Part shown: positions 28,209-39,167 of the stretch, one piece after another
How positions within the stretch are numbered: position 1 is the first letter of the stretch
Layout of the letters: each line of letters starts with the position of its first letter
Source: Sphingomonas sp. S2-65
GTDB taxonomy: Bacteria; Pseudomonadota; Alphaproteobacteria; Sphingomonadales; Sphingomonadaceae
Reading direction: 5' to 3'
Assembly (NCBI RefSeq): GCF_021513175.1
Contig: NZ_CP090953.1
Span: 2,972,501 to 3,036,500, forward strand
Length of the DNA: 64,000 nucleotides
Made by a program: the position numbers and the translations under genes
The notes under the pieces: generated by a model
Seen by the model: only the letters and a program-made list of their open reading frames with translations
What the model was told of the DNA's origin: nothing
The model's database searches: none

Positions 28209-31151
28209 TTAGTTCTTGCGCGTCCGGCGAATTTCTTCGCGGACGTTGTGGCCAAGCGCGTCGGCGACGAGCGCGGCCTGTTCGGTCTGGTGGCGCTTCA
28301 TCAGGCCCGTGGCCGGCGATGCCGCCGCAGCACGGCCCGCATAGCGCGGACGCTGCGGCGTAACGCCGGCTTCGACCATGCACGCTTCGATGAACGGCTC
28401 GACGAAGGTCCAATAGCCGTTGTTCTTCGGCTCTTCCTGCGCCCAGACCACCTCTTCGAGGTTGGTCATCCGCTTCAGGCGCGCGATCAGCGGCTCGCCC
28501 GGGAAGGGATAAAGCTGCTCGACGCGAACGATCGCGGTGTTCTGGTCGCCCGCGGCGTCGCGCGCTTCCATCAGGTCGTAGGCCACCTTGCCGGTGCAGA
28601 GCACCAGACGGCGAACCTCGCCATCCATCGGCGCCTTCGGGTCCGAGAGCAGCCGGTGGAAATGGCTGTCGCCCAGGAAATCCTCGGTCTTCGACACCGC
28701 CAGCTTGTGGCGGAGCAGCGACTTGGGCGTCATCAGGATCAGCGGCTTGCGGAAATTGCGGTGCATCTGCCGGCGCAGCAAGTGGAAGTAGTTCGCCGGC
28801 GTAGTGACGTTGGCGACCTGCATGTTGTCGCCGGCGCACAGCTGGAGGAAGCGCTCCGGACGCGCCGAGCTATGCTCGGGCCCCTGGCCCTCATAGCCAT
28901 GCGGCAGCAGCATCACGAGGCCGTTGGCGCGCAGCCACTTGGATTCGCCCGACGCGATGAACTGGTCGATCATGATCTGGGCGCCGTTGACGAAGTCGCC
29001 GAACTGCGCCTCCCACAGCACCAGCGCCTTGGGATCGGCCAGCGCATAGCCGTACTCGAAGCCGAGCACGCCATATTCGCTGAGCGGCGAGTCGAGCACT
29101 TCGAACGACCCGTGCGGGATCGTCGTCAGCGGCACGTACTTCGCCTCGGTCTTCTGATCGACCCAGACGGCGTGACGCTGCGAGAAAGTGCCGCGGCCCG
29201 AATCCTGGCCCGACAGGCGGACGCCGAAGCCTTCCGACAGCAGCGATCCGAACGCCAGCGCCTCGCCGGTCGCCCAGTCGAAGTTCGCGCCGGAGCGGAA
29301 CATCTCGCGCTTCGCCTCGATCACGCGGCCCAGCGTCTTGTGGATCTCGTGACCCTCGGGAACGGTGGTCAGCGTGCGGCCGAGACCGTCGAACAGCTTC
29401 TGCTCGATGCCGGTATCGACGCTGCGACGCGCGCTCTCGGGATCGGCCGGGGCCGACAGGCCCGACCAGCGGCCGGCGAACCAGTCCGCCTTGTTCGGCG
29501 AATAGGACTTGCCCGCCTCGAACTCGCCTTCCAGCAGCGTGTTGTACTGGTTGGTCTTCTCGTCGACGAAGCCCTGGTCGATCACGCCTTCGGAGATCAG
29601 GCGTTTGCCATAGATCTCGCTGACACCCGGATGGCTCTTGATCTTGGCGTACATCAGCGGCTGGGTGAAGCTCGGCTCGTCGCCTTCATTGTGGCCGAAG
29701 CGGCGATAGCACCACATGTCGATCACGACGTCGCGCTTGAACTTCTGGCGGAACTCGATCGCGACCTTGGTCGCGAAGGTCACGGCTTCGGGATCGTCGC
29801 CGTTGACGTGCAGGATCGGCGCCTGGACGCCCTTCGCCACGTCGGACGGGTAGGGCGAGGAGCGCGCGAACTGGGGGCTCGTCGTGAAGCCGACCTGGTT
29901 GTTGATGACGAAGTGGACGCAGCCGCCGGTGTTGTAACCGCGAATGCCCGAGAAGCCGAGGCATTCCCAGACGATGCCCTGGCCGGCAAACGCCGCGTCG
30001 CCGTGGATCAGCACCGGCAGGACCTGCTCATGCTCTTCCAGGTCGCTGCGCAGCGTCTGCAGCGCGCGCGACTTGCCGAGCACGACCGGGTTCACTGCCT
30101 CGAGGTGCGAGGGGTTGGCGACCAGCGACATATGCACCTTGATGCCGTCGAACTCGCGGTCGGTGGAGGTGCCGAGGTGATATTTCACGTCGCCCGAACC
30201 GCCGACATCCTCGGGGTTCGCCGATCCGCCGGCGAATTCGTGGAACAGCACGCGGTATGGCTTTTCCATGACGTTGGTGAGCATGTTGAGGCGGCCGCGA
30301 TGGGCCATGCCATAGACGATCTCACGGACGCCGAGCTGGCCGCCATATTTGATGATCGATTCCATCGCCGGGATCATCGATTCGCCGCCGTCGAGGCCGA
30401 ACCGCTTGGTGCCGACATATTTCTTGCCGAGGAATTTTTCCCACTGCTCGGCTTCGATCACCTTGGACAGGATCGCCTTCTTGCCATCGGGCGTGAAGGT
30501 GATCTCCTTGTCCTTGCCTTCCATCCGATCCTGGAGGAAGCGGCGCTCCTCGACATCGGCGATGTGCATGTACTCAAGGCCGACCTTGCCGCAATAATTC
30601 GCCTGCAGGATCTGGACGAGCTCGCGCACGGTCGCCTTTTCCAGGCCGAGCGTTCCGCCGAGATAGATCGGGCGATCGAGATCGGCGCTGGTGAAGCCGT
30701 GATATTCCGGCGTCATGTCGGCCGGCAGATCCTGGCGGGCGAGGCCCAGCGGATCGAGATCGGCAGCGAGGTGCCCGCGCACACGGTAGGTGCGGATCAG
30801 GAGCATCGCGCGGATCGAGTCACCGGCAGCCTTGGCGATGTCAGCCTCGGACGCCGCCGCCGGGGCGGGGGCAGCCTTGGGCGCGCCGCCCTTGGCGGGC
30901 TTGGGCGCAGGCTCCATCTGGGTCGGATCGAGACCGGCGGTGAGCGCGTCGGTGTCGCTCAGCGGCCAGCGCGGATTGGCCCAGCTCGGGCCCGAGGCAC
31001 TGTTCTCGAGACCTTCGAAGAACTGCTGCCACTGCGGCTCGATACCCGTGGGATCGGCCTTGTAGCGGCGGTACAGCGTTTCGATGAAGGCGGGGCTTAC
31101 CCCGCCGGCGATCTGCTCGAAATCCAGGCCTTCGTAGCCCATTGTCTTCAT
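28209..31151 (-). CDS. sucA: 2-Oxoglutarate dehydrogenase E1 component
   Basis: A 980-residue thiamine-diphosphate enzyme that decarboxylates 2-oxoglutarate. The E1o N-terminal segment (YKADPTGIEPQWQQFFEGL) is present, then the ThDP region GDAAFAGQGIVWECLGFSGI ... VINNQVGFTT, the HNEGDEPSFTQPLMY segment, and the C-terminal domain GQDSGRGTFSQRHAV ... LPHGYEGQGPEHSSARPERFLQ. Length is normal. Two Met starts are possible, here or three codons later (MGYEGLDFEQ); GGAGAAGCGAGG serves either. An inverted-repeat block separates it from sucD, so relative expression may differ within the operon. Confidence 0.97.
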   Translation of the reverse strand: MKTMGYEGLDFEQIAGGVSPAFIETLYRRYKADPTGIEPQWQQFFEGLENSASGPSWANPRWPLSDTDALTAGLDPTQMEPAPKPAKGGAPKAAPAPAAASEADIAKAAGDSIRAMLLIRTYRVRGHLAADLDPLGLARQDLPADMTPEYHGFTSADLDRPIYLGGTLGLEKATVRELVQILQANYCGKVGLEYMHIADVEERRFLQDRMEGKDKEITFTPDGKKAILSKVIEAEQWEKFLGKKYVGTKRFGLDGGESMIPAMESIIKYGGQLGVREIVYGMAHRGRLNMLTNVMEKPYRVLFHEFAGGSANPEDVGGSGDVKYHLGTSTDREFDGIKVHMSLVANPSHLEAVNPVVLGKSRALQTLRSDLEEHEQVLPVLIHGDAAFAGQGIVWECLGFSGIRGYNTGGCVHFVINNQVGFTTSPQFARSSPYPSDVAKGVQAPILHVNGDDPEAVTFATKVAIEFRQKFKRDVVIDMWCYRRFGHNEGDEPSFTQPLMYAKIKSHPGVSEIYGKRLISEGVIDQGFVDEKTNQYNTLLEGEFEAGKSYSPNKADWFAGRWSGLSAPADPESARRSVDTGIEQKLFDGLGRTLTTVPEGHEIHKTLGRVIEAKREMFRSGANFDWATGEALAFGSLLSEGFGVRLSGQDSGRGTFSQRHAVWVDQKTEAKYVPLTTIPHGSFEVLDSPLSEYGVLGFEYGYALADPKALVLWEAQFGDFVNGAQIMIDQFIASGESKWLRANGLVMLLPHGYEGQGPEHSSARPERFLQLCAGDNMQVANVTTPANYFHLLRRQMHRNFRKPLILMTPKSLLRHKLAVSKTEDFLGDSHFHRLLSDPKAPMDGEVRRLVLCTGKVAYDLMEARDAAGDQNTAIVRVEQLYPFPGEPLIARLKRMTNLEEVVWAQEEPKNNGYWTFVEPFIEACMVEAGVTPQRPRYAGRAAAASPATGLMKRHQTEQAALVADALGHNVREEIRRTRKN

Positions 31152-31162
31152 CCTCGCTTCTC

Positions 31163-31273
31163 CTCTCCCCTGATGGGAGAGGGAGGCCCAAGCCGAAGCC
31201 TGGGAAGGTGAGGGCGAGATCGCGGCTCGTGCCCGCTCGCCCTCATCCAGCCTCCTCCCATCAAGGAAGGAGG
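31163..31273. repeat. Nested inverted repeat between sucD and sucA
   Basis: CCTGATGGGAGAGGGAGG pairs imperfectly with CCTCCTCCCATCAAGG about 65 bases on. Inside it, GGTGAGGGCGAG pairs with CTCGCCCTCATCC. In the polycistronic mRNA this would form a large stem-loop between the two genes. It resembles other GC-rich intergenic repeats in the window in style, but not closely in sequence. Confidence 0.6.
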
Positions 31274-31283
31274 TTCATCCATT

Positions 31284-32173
31284 TCAACCCTTGAGCACGT
31301 CCACCAGCGTCGAGCCGAGCTCGGACGGAGATGCCGCGACGCGGATGCCGGCGGCTTCCATCGCCGCGATCTTGCTCTCGGCATCGCCCTTGCCGCCCGA
31401 CACGATCGCACCGGCATGGCCCATGCGACGGCCCGGAGGCGCGGTGCGGCCCGCGATGAAGCCGGCCATCGGCTTCTTGCGGCCACGCTTGGCCTCGTCG
31501 ATCAGGAACTGCGCGGCCTGCTCCTCGGCGTCGCCGCCGATTTCGCCGATCATGATGATCGAAGTGGTCGCGTCGTCGGCCAGGAACAGCTCGAGCACGT
31601 CGATGAAGTTGGTGCCGTTGACCGGATCGCCGCCGATGCCGACCGCAGTGGTCTGACCCAGGCCCGCATTGGTGGTCTGGAACACCGCCTCATAGGTCAG
31701 CGTGCCCGAACGCGACACGACGCCGACCGAGCCCTTGGAGAAGATGCTGCCGGGCATGATGCCGATCTTGCACTCGCCGGGCGTCAGCACGCCGGGGCAG
31801 TTCGGGCCGATCAGGCGCGACTTGGAACCCGAGAGGGCGCGCTTGACGCGAACCATGTCGAGCACCGGGATGCCTTCGGTGATCGCGACGATCAGCGGCA
31901 CTTCGGCGTCGATCGCTTCCAGGATCGAATCCGCCGCGAAGGGGGGCGGAACGTAGATCACCGACGCAGTGGCGCCGGTCTTTTCGACCGCTTCTGCCAC
32001 GGTGTCGAAGTTGGGCAGGCCCAGTTCCTCATGCGTCGTGCCGCCCTTGCCGGGAGTCACGCCGCCGACCATCTGCGTGCCGTACTCCAGCGCCGCCTTG
32101 GTGTGGAAAGTGCCGGTCTTGCCGGTCATCCCTTGCGTGATGACCTTGGTATTCTTGTCGACGAGGATGCTCA

Positions 32174-32174
<1 letters not shown>
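31284..32174 (-). CDS. sucD: Succinyl-CoA ligase subunit alpha
   Basis: A 296-residue subunit that carries the phosphohistidine. The CoA-binding N-terminus reads [23 protein letters not shown]; the C-terminal half contains [20 protein letters not shown] and the active-site His in [15 protein letters not shown]. It couples succinyl-CoA cleavage to nucleotide triphosphate synthesis. The start ATG overlaps the stop of the upstream periplasmic-protein gene (TAATG). The beta subunit SucC, which normally sits just upstream, is not in this operon and must be encoded elsewhere for the enzyme to work. Confidence 0.96.
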
Positions 32175-33807
<1,633 letters not shown>

Positions 33808-33919
33808 TTATATCTGCAAATCGTTCGCAGGAGCAATAAGCTTTGTTCTGCCGATCTCTCTGCCGTCGCAGTGTTGGGCCACTCGATATAACGCGTGCCG
33901 CTCACGCTGGTTCGGTAGC

Positions 33920-35839
33920 TCAGAACGCGGGCGCTTTGCGGCTGTCGTCCGCCTTGTCACCGCGCTGTGCGTTCAGCTTGGCACTGGCTTCGGCACGGCG
34001 GCGATAGTCCTCCGACAAGACGTCGAACGCGGCCTTGTGGGCACCGGTCTCCGAGATCAGGCCCTTGCGGTTCCAGCCCTGCTGGTAGACCGGGTGCTGG
34101 CGGCGCGGCGAGCGGAAGTCCTTGAGGATCCACGGGCTCATGCCGCGCAGGAACGGCACCTTGGCGGCCATCTCCAGCGTGCGGCGGTAATATTCGGCCT
34201 GGAATTCCTCGCTGAACTTGTGCGGGTCGGCGCCGGTGTCGTGATAGCCGGCGAGCGCGTCGGCGCCGAATTCGGAGAAGATCAGCGGCTTGGTCGCGGG
34301 CGAGCGCCAGCTGATGTTCGGCAGCTTTGCCAGGCGGTCGTCCGAATACCAGCCGTTATACGTGTTGATCGCGAGCACATCGAGATCCGGGATCAGCGGA
34401 TCGTCGATGGTCGACACGTCGCCCTCGCGTCGGCTGAGCAACGCGGCAGTGACCAGGCGGCTGTCGTCGAGCGCGCGGACGTCGCCGATCAGCGTACGCA
34501 GGAACTTGTTGCGCGCCTCGCCGACCGGGGTTTCGTTGGCGACGCTCCACAGGATGATCGAGGCACGGTTGCGGTCGCGCGTGATGTTCTCCGACATCAT
34601 CGCACGGGCGGCGGCGAGCGTTTCGGGGTTGTCCCAGGCGACGCGCCAATAGACCGGGACTTCGCTCCACACGAGCAGGCCCATCTCGTCGGCGAGGCGC
34701 GTGACCACTTCGCTGTGGGGATAGTGCGCCAGGCGGACGAAGTTGCCGTTGAGCCCCTGCTTGATCTCCGTGAGCAGGGCGCGGGCGGCGGCGGGTGTCA
34801 TCGCGCGCACCGGGTTCTTGCCCAGTTCCTCCTCGTGCATCGAGATGCCGCGCAGGAAGATCGAGTGGCCGTTGAGCAGGATCTCGTCGCCGCGCACTTC
34901 GATCGTTCTGAAGCCGATATGATCGGTCAGCGTGTCTGCTCCGGACTCAACGAGAACGTCATACAGCGTCGGCGCCTCGGGCGACCAGCGCTTGAGGGTC
35001 TTCGGGGCGGGGGCGCTGCCGGTCCAGACACCGCGGGCGTCGGTGGTGCCTTCGAACTCGAGGTCGAGCGTAGGGATGCGGACGCGCACGGTGCGGCCGG
35101 CCTGGTTGAGGCCGTCGAGGCGCACGGTCGCGGCGATCCGTCCATCATTGGTCAGGCGGATCCAGGCATCGTCGACATAAGTGTCGGGCACGGTGACCAG
35201 AGTGACGGAGCGCGTGATGCCGCCATAGGTCTCCCAGTCGGTGACCGGGGGCGGTACATCGGCGTCGGTGCGCGCGGAATCGACCGCGACGGTGATCTGG
35301 TTTGTGCCGGCGCGCAGGGCCTTGGTCACGTCGAAGGCGAACGGCGTGAAGCCGCCCGAGTGGCGGCCGATCTCCTTGCCGTTCAAATAGACGCGGGCGG
35401 TGTAGTCCGCCGCGCCGAAGCGCAGCAGGGTGCGCTGGCCCGACTTGGGTGCTGCAGCCTCGAAGTTGCGCTGGTACCAGACAAGGCCCTGGTAGAGCCG
35501 CATCTCGGGCGCGTGGCCGATCCACGAAGCCGGGAGCTGGGCGATCGGCGAGCGCTGGAGATCGAACTCGAACAGCGCACGCGGGTCGCCGCGCTCGACG
35601 TCGGCGATCGTGCGATCCTGCCACCGGCGCGCGCTCGGACCTGGCTCACCGCCGTGAAATCCCGCGAACCCATCGCGGTACGGGTCGATCGACCAGCGCC
35701 ACGCGCCATCCAGGCTCTGATGCGGGCGCAGATCCGCGGCGACCAGGGCAGGCCGTGGCGGCTTGGACTGGGCCGCCGCTGCGCAGCCGGTCGTCATGGC
35801 TGCAAGCCCGATGATCAGCCGGAAAATACGCTGCAACAT
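33920..35839 (-). CDS. Exported glycoside hydrolase family 2, beta-glucuronidase-like
   Basis: A 639-residue enzyme with an N-terminal signal peptide (FRLIIGLAAMTTGCAAAAQS; Cys19 could be lipidated but the lipobox is poor). A jelly-roll domain follows (RTLLRFGAADYTARVYLNGKEIGRHSGG), then an Ig-like domain and a TIM barrel. The acid/base is Glu436 in ILWSVANETPVG and the nucleophile Glu523 in LIFSEFGADA. Sequence style is closest to beta-glucuronidases, but GH2 also includes galactosidases and mannosidases, and substrate cannot be fixed by eye. Periplasmic or surface location suggests use of plant or microbial polysaccharide fragments. Not obviously in an operon; zapE begins over 1 kb further along the same strand after a short gap. 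Confidence 0.87.
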   Translation of the reverse strand: MLQRIFRLIIGLAAMTTGCAAAAQSKPPRPALVAADLRPHQSLDGAWRWSIDPYRDGFAGFHGGEPGPSARRWQDRTIADVERGDPRALFEFDLQRSPIAQLPASWIGHAPEMRLYQGLVWYQRNFEAAAPKSGQRTLLRFGAADYTARVYLNGKEIGRHSGGFTPFAFDVTKALRAGTNQITVAVDSARTDADVPPPVTDWETYGGITRSVTLVTVPDTYVDDAWIRLTNDGRIAATVRLDGLNQAGRTVRVRIPTLDLEFEGTTDARGVWTGSAPAPKTLKRWSPEAPTLYDVLVESGADTLTDHIGFRTIEVRGDEILLNGHSIFLRGISMHEEELGKNPVRAMTPAAARALLTEIKQGLNGNFVRLAHYPHSEVVTRLADEMGLLVWSEVPVYWRVAWDNPETLAAARAMMSENITRDRNRASIILWSVANETPVGEARNKFLRTLIGDVRALDDSRLVTAALLSRREGDVSTIDDPLIPDLDVLAINTYNGWYSDDRLAKLPNISWRSPATKPLIFSEFGADALAGYHDTGADPHKFSEEFQAEYYRRTLEMAAKVPFLRGMSPWILKDFRSPRRQHPVYQQGWNRKGLISETGAHKAAFDVLSEDYRRRAEASAKLNAQRGDKADDSRKAPAF

Positions 35840-35869
35840 GCGACCTCCTGTTGGTTGTGCGCGGACGCC

Positions 35870-36982
35870 TTACTGTGCCCCGTGTCCCTCGGCCAGATAG
35901 CTGTCCGATGCCATCTCATGCAGCCGCGAGGCGGTGCGTTCGAACTCGAATGCGCCGTCGCCGGCGGTGTAGAGCTGATCGGGCTCGGCATCCGCCGCGG
36001 CGAGCAGCTTCACGCGGTTCTCGTACAGCGCGTCGATCAGCGTGACGAACCGCGCAGCCTCGTTGCGGTTCTCCGGGCCGAGGCGGGGAATGCCGACGAC
36101 GATCACGGTATGGAAGCGCCGGGCGATGGCGAGATAGTCGGACGCCCCGCGCGGCTCGCCACACAGCCGCTTGAACGAGAACACGGCCACGCCCTTGAGG
36201 CATTTCGGCACGTGCAGCGTGCGCCCGGCCGAGACGGGGATTTCCGTCGAAGGGACATGCGCGCGGTCTTCCGGCGGGTAATCGGTCAGCCTGAAGAACG
36301 CGGCGGATAGCTCGGCGGTGGCCTCTGGCCCGTTGGGTACCAGCCAGGTGCGCACCTTGCCCAGCCGGTTGAGCCGATAGTCGACCGGGCCGTTCAGCGT
36401 CAGCACGTCCATCCGCTCTTCGATCAGGTCGATGAACGGCAGGAACAGGTCGCGGTTCAGCCCGTCCTTGTAGAGGTCCTGCGGCGGCCGGTTCGAAGTG
36501 GCGACTATCGTGAGGCCGTGGCGCATCATCTCCGTGAACAGCCGGGACAGGATCATCGCGTCGGGAGGGTTGTTCACCACCATCTCGTCGAAGGCGAGCA
36601 GGCGGACATCGTCGGCGAGCGCATCGGCGACGGCGACGACTGGATCGGGAGTATTCTTCTGCCGCTCGACATTCAGGCGCTGATGCACTTCGAGCATGAA
36701 TTCGTGGAAATGGACGCGGCGCTTGCGGCGGATGTCCACGCAATCGCTGAACAGGTCCATCAGCATCGATTTGCCGCGACCAACGCCACCCCACAGATAC
36801 AAGCCGCGCGGCGCCTCCGGCTTGCGCCCGGCGAGCCGCCAGAGCACGCTGCCCTTGCGCGGTCCCGCTTCGAGTTCCTGGGCCAAGCGGTCCAGCCGCT
36901 CGGCGGCGGACTGCTGCTCAGGGTCTGCGCGGAGCTCGCCGGCGGCGACGAGCTCCCGGTAGCGGGCCAGGACCTTGCTCAA
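35870..36982 (-). CDS. zapE: Cell division ATPase ZapE (AFG1-like)
   Basis: A 370-residue AAA-type ATPase. Walker A is in LYLWGGVGRGKSMLMDLF, Walker B in LLAFDEMVVNNPPDAMILSRLF, and sensor-1 in IVATSNRPPQDLY, all typical of the AFG1/ZapE family. In E. coli ZapE binds FtsZ late in division; the mitochondrial homologue is involved in respiratory-chain protein turnover. It lies 15 bases after sdhB on the same strand, and adjacency of this ATPase with respiratory genes is common in alphaproteobacteria. The start MSKVLARYRELV matches the family. Confidence 0.93.
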   Translation of the reverse strand: MSKVLARYRELVAAGELRADPEQQSAAERLDRLAQELEAGPRKGSVLWRLAGRKPEAPRGLYLWGGVGRGKSMLMDLFSDCVDIRRKRRVHFHEFMLEVHQRLNVERQKNTPDPVVAVADALADDVRLLAFDEMVVNNPPDAMILSRLFTEMMRHGLTIVATSNRPPQDLYKDGLNRDLFLPFIDLIEERMDVLTLNGPVDYRLNRLGKVRTWLVPNGPEATAELSAAFFRLTDYPPEDRAHVPSTEIPVSAGRTLHVPKCLKGVAVFSFKRLCGEPRGASDYLAIARRFHTVIVVGIPRLGPENRNEAARFVTLIDALYENRVKLLAAADAEPDQLYTAGDGAFEFERTASRLHEMASDSYLAEGHGAQ

Positions 36983-36997
36983 GAGATCAGGCGGCGC

Positions 36998-37780
36998 TCA
37001 GAGCGCGCGCTCGGCCGCCATCTTCTTGACCTCGGCAATCGCCTTGGCGGGATTCAGGCCCTTGGGGCAGACGTTCGCGCAGTTCATGATGGTATGGCAG
37101 CGATACAGGCGGAACGGATCCTCGAGCTGGTCGAGGCGCTCGCCGGTCATCTCGTCGCGCGAATCGGCGAGCCAGCGATAGGCCTGGAGCAGGATCGCCG
37201 GACCGAGGAACTTGTCGCTGTTCCACCAATAGCTGGGGCAAGACGTCGAGCAGCAGGCGCACAGGATGCACTCGTACAGGCCGTCGAGCTTGTCGCGCTG
37301 TTCCGGGGTCTGGAGCCGCTCCTTGCCCGAAGGTGTGGTCGTGACCGTCTGCAGCCAGGGCTTGATCGAGCTGTACTGCGCATAGAAGTGCGTGAAGTCC
37401 GGAACGAGGTCCTTGATCACGTCCATATGCGGCAGCGGAGTGATGCGGATCTCGCCCTTGATGTCCTCGATCGCAGTGGTGCAGGCGAGGCCATTGCGGC
37501 CGTCCATGTTCATCGAGCACGATCCGCAAATGCCTTCACGGCACGAGCGGCGGAAGGTCAGCGAGCTGTCCTGCTCAGACTTGATCTTGATCAGCGCGTC
37601 GAGGACCATCGGGCCGCAATCGTCGAGATCGACTTCGAACGTGTCGTAGCGCGGGTTCTCGCCCGAATCCGGATCGTAGCGGTAGACCTTGAACTTCTTC
37701 ACCCGCGCGGCCGAAGCCTCCGCCTTGTGCTCCTTGCCCTTGGTGATGCGGCTGTTCTTGGGCAGGCGAAACTCGGCCAT
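36998..37780 (-). CDS. sdhB: Succinate dehydrogenase iron-sulfur subunit
   Basis: A 260-residue subunit carrying three clusters. [2Fe-2S] ligands lie in [21 protein letters not shown]; [4Fe-4S] and [3Fe-4S] ligands in [16 protein letters not shown] and [17 protein letters not shown]. It relays electrons from FAD to quinone. The start [11 protein letters not shown] matches family length; the eight codons upstream are excluded. It is not next to sdhCDA, which lie about 3.2 kb away with five other features between, so its transcription is separate. The divergent neighbour is an ArsR regulator start region about 85 bases away. Confidence 0.97.
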   Translation of the reverse strand: MAEFRLPKNSRITKGKEHKAEASAARVKKFKVYRYDPDSGENPRYDTFEVDLDDCGPMVLDALIKIKSEQDSSLTFRRSCREGICGSCSMNMDGRNGLACTTAIEDIKGEIRITPLPHMDVIKDLVPDFTHFYAQYSSIKPWLQTVTTTPSGKERLQTPEQRDKLDGLYECILCACCSTSCPSYWWNSDKFLGPAILLQAYRWLADSRDEMTGERLDQLEDPFRLYRCHTIMNCANVCPKGLNPAKAIAEVKKMAAERAL

Positions 37781-37865
37781 TCCGTTGAATCCTTGGACAA
37801 ACAATGTTTGAGGGGCGGGCTATGCCTTTCGCATCCGCAGTGCAACCCCATTGGGCACGCGATAC

Positions 37866-38171
37866 TCAGCCTTTGTTGGCGAGCACCGTGGCGAGAAGCC
37901 CCGGAAAACGCGCGTCGAAATCGGCACAGCGCAACCGGTTGATCCGCTCGCGCCCATCGACGCGAGTCTCGACCAGCCCCGCAGCGCGCAGGACATTGAG
38001 GTGGTTGGAGATCGTACTCTTGGGTGTGCCGTCCGCGCACGCTGTGCTCGCATTCAGGCACGGGCATTCGGTGAGCCTGGCGATTATGTCCAGCCGCACG
38101 GGATCGGCAAGCGCGTGCAGCGCCGCGGCAAGGCTCACATCTTTCAGATCGGGGTGCACCAAGCGGTCCAT
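37866..38171 (-). CDS. ArsR-family transcriptional repressor
   Basis: A 101-residue winged-helix protein: HALADPVRLDIIARLT (helix 2-3), then TPKSTISNHLNVLRAAGLVETRVDGRERINRLR (recognition helix and wing). A Cys-containing insert, ECPCLNASTACADG, precedes the recognition helix. It could be a thiol sensor, but similar Cys are common in organic-ligand ArsR proteins. It is divergent from an SDR gene; an exact 7-bp inverted repeat lies in the gap. The simplest reading is a repressor of itself and of the SDR. Inducer unknown. Confidence 0.88.
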   Translation of the reverse strand: MDRLVHPDLKDVSLAAALHALADPVRLDIIARLTECPCLNASTACADGTPKSTISNHLNVLRAAGLVETRVDGRERINRLRCADFDARFPGLLATVLANKG

Positions 38172-38203
38172 GCGTTAGGATATAGGATCATTTCGTCGAT
38201 TCC

Positions 38204-38226
38204 ATAGTTCGGTAATATTGAACTAT
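38204..38226. promoter_or_regulatory. Probable ArsR operator between divergent arsR-type and SDR genes
   Basis: Perfect inverted repeat ATAGTTC, nine bases (GGTAATATT), GAACTAT. The arms are AT-rich against a GC-rich background. It lies 33 bases from the regulator start and 73 bases from the SDR start, well placed to cover promoters on both sides. Confidence 0.65.
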
Positions 38227-38298
38227 CAGAGTCGCTCCCCAGATCAGCGTCCGTCCCGGCAGCCGGCGTTTCGACCGGCTGGGGATCGGAGATACGAG

Positions 38299-39042
38299 AT
38301 GTCCAAGAAACTCGCAGGCAAGCGCGCGCTGGTGACCGGCGGATCGCGTGGGATCGGCGCGGCGATCGCCAAGCGGCTGGCCGCCGACGGCGCCGATGTC
38401 GTCATCACCTATGCCGGCAATCATGACGGCGCGAACGCAACCGTCGCGGCTATCGAGGCGGAGGGCGTCAAGGGCAAAGCGATCCAGGCCGACGCCGCCG
38501 ACAAAGCGGCGGTCAAGCGCGCGGTGGATGAGGCTGCCGCTGCCCTCGGTGGAATCGACATCTTGATACACAATGCGGGTGTTGCGACCTTCGCGCCGGT
38601 CGGGCCCGAAGCGCTGGACATTTATGATCGCATTTTCAGCGTCAATGTCGAAGGCGTGCTGGCGGGAACCGCAGCGGCTCTCCCGCATCTGGGCGATGGC
38701 AGCCGCATCATTCTGGTGAGCTCGGTTTCGGCCGACACTGCAGCGTTCGCAGGCAACAGCGTCTATGCGGCAAGCAAGGCCGCCGTGTCGATGTTCGCCC
38801 GCACCTGGGCGCACGATCTGGGCTCGCGCGGCATTCTGGTGAACGCAATCCAGCCAGGACCCATCGACACCGACATGAACCCGGCCGACACCGAATTCGC
38901 CGAGAGCGTACGAAACATGGTGGTGCTCAAGCGCTATGGCCGGCCGGAGGAGATCGCGGGGGTAGCGTCGTTCCTGGCCAGCGACGATGCTTCGTACATC
39001 ACCGGCGCGACCATCGACGTGAGTGGTGGCGCGTTCGTGTAG
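38299..39042 (+). CDS. Short-chain dehydrogenase/reductase under ArsR control
   Basis: A 247-residue classical SDR. Cofactor motif ALVTGGSRGIGAAIAKRL; NAG motif HNAGVATF; catalytic Ser in ILVSSVSA and Tyr-Lys in VYAASKAA; C-terminal ITGATIDVSGGAFV. Such enzymes reduce or oxidise small carbonyl/hydroxyl compounds with NADPH or NADH. The start is at MSKKLAGKRA with GGAG upstream, not the earlier ATG at 38218, which would overlap the operator. The pairing with an ArsR repressor suggests induction by a xenobiotic or aldehyde. Substrate unknown. Confidence 0.9.
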   Translation: MSKKLAGKRALVTGGSRGIGAAIAKRLAADGADVVITYAGNHDGANATVAAIEAEGVKGKAIQADAADKAAVKRAVDEAAAALGGIDILIHNAGVATFAPVGPEALDIYDRIFSVNVEGVLAGTAAALPHLGDGSRIILVSSVSADTAAFAGNSVYAASKAAVSMFARTWAHDLGSRGILVNAIQPGPIDTDMNPADTEFAESVRNMVVLKRYGRPEEIAGVASFLASDDASYITGATIDVSGGAFV

Positions 39043-39167
39043 AGGCCAGTCCTTCCGCAAGGAGGCAAGCGGAGCATGACGGGGGGAGGAAAGCGACGCC
39101 AGGAGTTCCTTTACCTCCCCCGCCTTCGCCGTCGGCGCCCACTCCCCCTTGCGCGGGGAGGATCGGG

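Noticed and set aside
26880..31211. A 1,443-codon open frame on the plus strand across lpd, sucB and sucA
   Set aside because: It is antisense to three certain TCA genes; its Asp/Arg/Leu/Ala-rich, motif-free translation is the usual shadow of codon bias in GC-rich genes.
39043..39167. A further REP-like unit
   Set aside because: CTCCCCC...GGGGAGGAT resembles the 22-kb modules but the core is too diverged to assign with confidence.
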